From an uncultured Collinsella sp. (GTDB lineage Bacteria > Actinomycetota > Coriobacteriia > Coriobacteriales > Coriobacteriaceae), in NCBI GenBank assembly GCA_905197385.1, contig CAJJYO010000118.1, positions 1 to 5,451 on the forward strand: a DNA stretch of 5,451 nucleotides, in the 5' to 3' direction. This document shows positions 4,605-5,451 of the stretch, one piece after another. Made by a program: the position numbers and the translations under genes. Position 1 is the stretch's first letter. Every line of letters begins with the position of its first letter. The notes under the pieces are model-generated. The model did not search any database. It saw nothing but the letters and a program-made list of their open reading frames with translations, and was not told where the DNA came from.

Positions 4605-5330
4605 TTGGCTTTGTCTGAACGACTCACGCGCGCCCAGGAGATTCTGGGCCATGAGTTCAATAACAAGGTGCTGCTGCGCGCGGCGCTCACACATCCCTCG
4701 GCCGTCGAGGGACAGCCGGTCTCTGCCAGCTATGAGCGCCTTGAGTTTTTGGGCGATTCCATTTTGGGCGCCGTGGTGGCCCGTTCGCTCTTTGAGTCCT
4801 ATCCCGAGTTTGACGAGGGCAAGCTCACGCGTCTGAAGGTGTCCCTTGTCTCGGGCGCCACGCTGTCCGAGGTGTCGCATGAGCTGGGCATCGACGACAT
4901 CATCATCTTTGGCGCCTCCGAGACCGGTACCGGCGCCCGCGGCCTGCACTCGGCGCTCGAGAACGTCTACGAGTCGCTCGTGGGTGCGCTGTATCTGGAT
5001 GCCGGCTGGGACGTTGCGGCGGACTTTATCCACCGTACGCTCAAGCCGCACCTGGCTTCCGAGCGTGCCGAGCACCCCGCGAACCCTAAGTCGTTCTTGC
5101 AGGAGTGCGTGCAGGCAGACGGCCACGAGCCTCCTGCGTATAAGCTGGTCGGCTCCGAGGGCCCCGCGCATGCGCCCACCTTTACCGCTGTGGTGCTCAT
5201 CGACGGTATTCGCCAAGGCCGCGGTACCGGTTCCTCCAAGAAGGAGGCCGAGGGAGCCGCTGCGCTCGAGGCGCTCGACCGCATGGGCTACACCACCAAC
5301 GGCGTGATTCTCAACAAGAAGCCTGTTTAA
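4605..5330 (+). CDS. rnc: Ribonuclease III
   Basis: RNase III cuts double-stranded RNA, including rRNA precursors, as a homodimer with two metal ions per active site. The 241-residue protein has the endonuclease domain first (about 1-150) with the signature [12 protein letters not shown] (44-55; Glu44, Glu47 and Asp51 are metal or catalytic positions), EGKLTRLK (71-78) and [14 protein letters not shown] (119-132; Glu123 is the essential C-terminal Glu). A double-stranded RNA-binding domain follows (about 161-225), from [10 protein letters not shown] to [18 protein letters not shown]. At Asn120 most bacterial enzymes have Asp (E. coli Asp114), an unusual metal-site change. The start is TTG, 3 bases after the acpP stop, with a strong ribosome-binding site in acpP. 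smc follows after 10 bases. Confidence 0.96.
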   Translation: MALSERLTRAQEILGHEFNNKVLLRAALTHPSAVEGQPVSASYERLEFLGDSILGAVVARSLFESYPEFDEGKLTRLKVSLVSGATLSEVSHELGIDDIIIFGASETGTGARGLHSALENVYESLVGALYLDAGWDVAADFIHRTLKPHLASERAEHPANPKSFLQECVQADGHEPPAYKLVGSEGPAHAPTFTAVVLIDGIRQGRGTGSSKKEAEGAAALEALDRMGYTTNGVILNKKPV

Positions 5331-5340
5331 GCGAGGAACC

Positions 5341-5451
5341 GTGTATCTCAAGTCCCTCACGCTCAAAGGGTTCAAGTCGTTTGCCGACCGCGCCCATATG
5401 TCATTTGAGCCGGGCCTGACCGTCATCGTCGGTCCCAACGGCTCCGGAAAA
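5341..5451 (+). CDS. smc: Chromosome segregation protein SMC, N-terminal part (3' end outside window)
   Basis: The first 37 codons of SMC, the ATPase of the bacterial condensin-like SMC-ScpAB complex that compacts and separates chromosomes. Starting at GTG, the protein reads [16 protein letters not shown], then [18 protein letters not shown], the standard SMC start ending in the Walker A motif GPNGSGK (31-37) of the head domain. The start is GTG at 5341 with GAGGA (5333-5337) only 3 bases before it. The gene is cut by the window edge. The gene directly follows rnc; in many actinobacteria fpg (mutM) lies between them and here it does not. RecF or RecN also have Walker A near the N-terminus, but the LKGFKSFAD sequence is specific for SMC. 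Confidence 0.95.
   Translation, partial: MYLKSLTLKGFKSFADRAHMSFEPGLTVIVGPNGSGK

Noticed and set aside
4539..5438. A 299-codon open frame on the minus strand across rnc
   Set aside because: It spans acpP, rnc and smc in antisense, matches no known protein pattern, and arises from third-position GC bias.
1..5451. Search for mobile elements, CRISPR arrays, tRNA/rRNA genes, defence systems or an unknown gene system
   Set aside because: All coding space is taken by recognisable housekeeping genes; no repeat arrays, transposase motifs, terminal repeats or tRNA-like folds were seen.

Overview
The window is a housekeeping stretch from a high-GC actinobacterium, with all genes on the + strand and almost no space between them. 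Gene order (recG, rsmD, coaD, a DivIVA-like coiled-coil gene, a DUF177 gene, rpmF, plsX, acpP, rnc, smc), the preference for G/C in third codon positions, and a SepIVA-type protein next to a DUF177 protein point to Actinobacteria. The style of the proteins and the compact order suggest class Coriobacteriia (Collinsella/Olsenella-like). That placement is an inference from gene content, not from a search.

Layout. Bases 2-643 are the C-terminal third of RecG helicase. It overlaps by 4 bases the 16S rRNA m2G966 methyltransferase gene rsmD (640-1282), which is split by a +1 frameshift between its SAM-binding half and its DPPY catalytic half. rsmD overlaps coaD (1275-1772), the coenzyme A pathway enzyme phosphopantetheine adenylyltransferase, by 8 bases. 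A short AT-rich gap with a promoter leads to a second unit: a SepIVA/DivIVA-like coiled-coil protein (1841-2338) and a DUF177 (YceD-like) protein (2338-2892), which overlap by one base. A promoter at the end of the DUF177 gene serves rpmF (ribosomal protein L32, 2957-3136). A strong intrinsic terminator follows, ending only 4 bases before the plsX ribosome-binding site. plsX (3225-4244) is followed by a 114-base gap holding the acpP promoter and a perfect 11-bp inverted repeat laid over its -10 box. acpP (4359-4601), rnc (TTG start, 4605-5330) and the first 37 codons of smc (5341 onward) then form a tight cluster.

Functionally, CoaD makes dephospho-CoA, the precursor of the CoA that supplies the 4'-phosphopantetheine arm of ACP. 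ACP carries fatty acyl chains, and PlsX converts acyl-ACP to acyl-phosphate for phospholipid synthesis. L32, RsmD and RNase III belong to ribosome assembly and RNA processing. SepIVA-like and SMC proteins belong to cell division and chromosome organisation. RecG repairs stalled forks.

I found no mobile element, CRISPR array, RNA gene or unknown multi-gene system. The points worth a second look are the rsmD frameshift (with a prfB-like sequence at the stop), the placement of the plsX terminator, the inverted repeat on the acpP promoter, a shared extended -10 motif at three promoters, and an Asp-to-Asn change at a metal-binding position of RNase III. No stretch longer than 300 bases lacks a gene.
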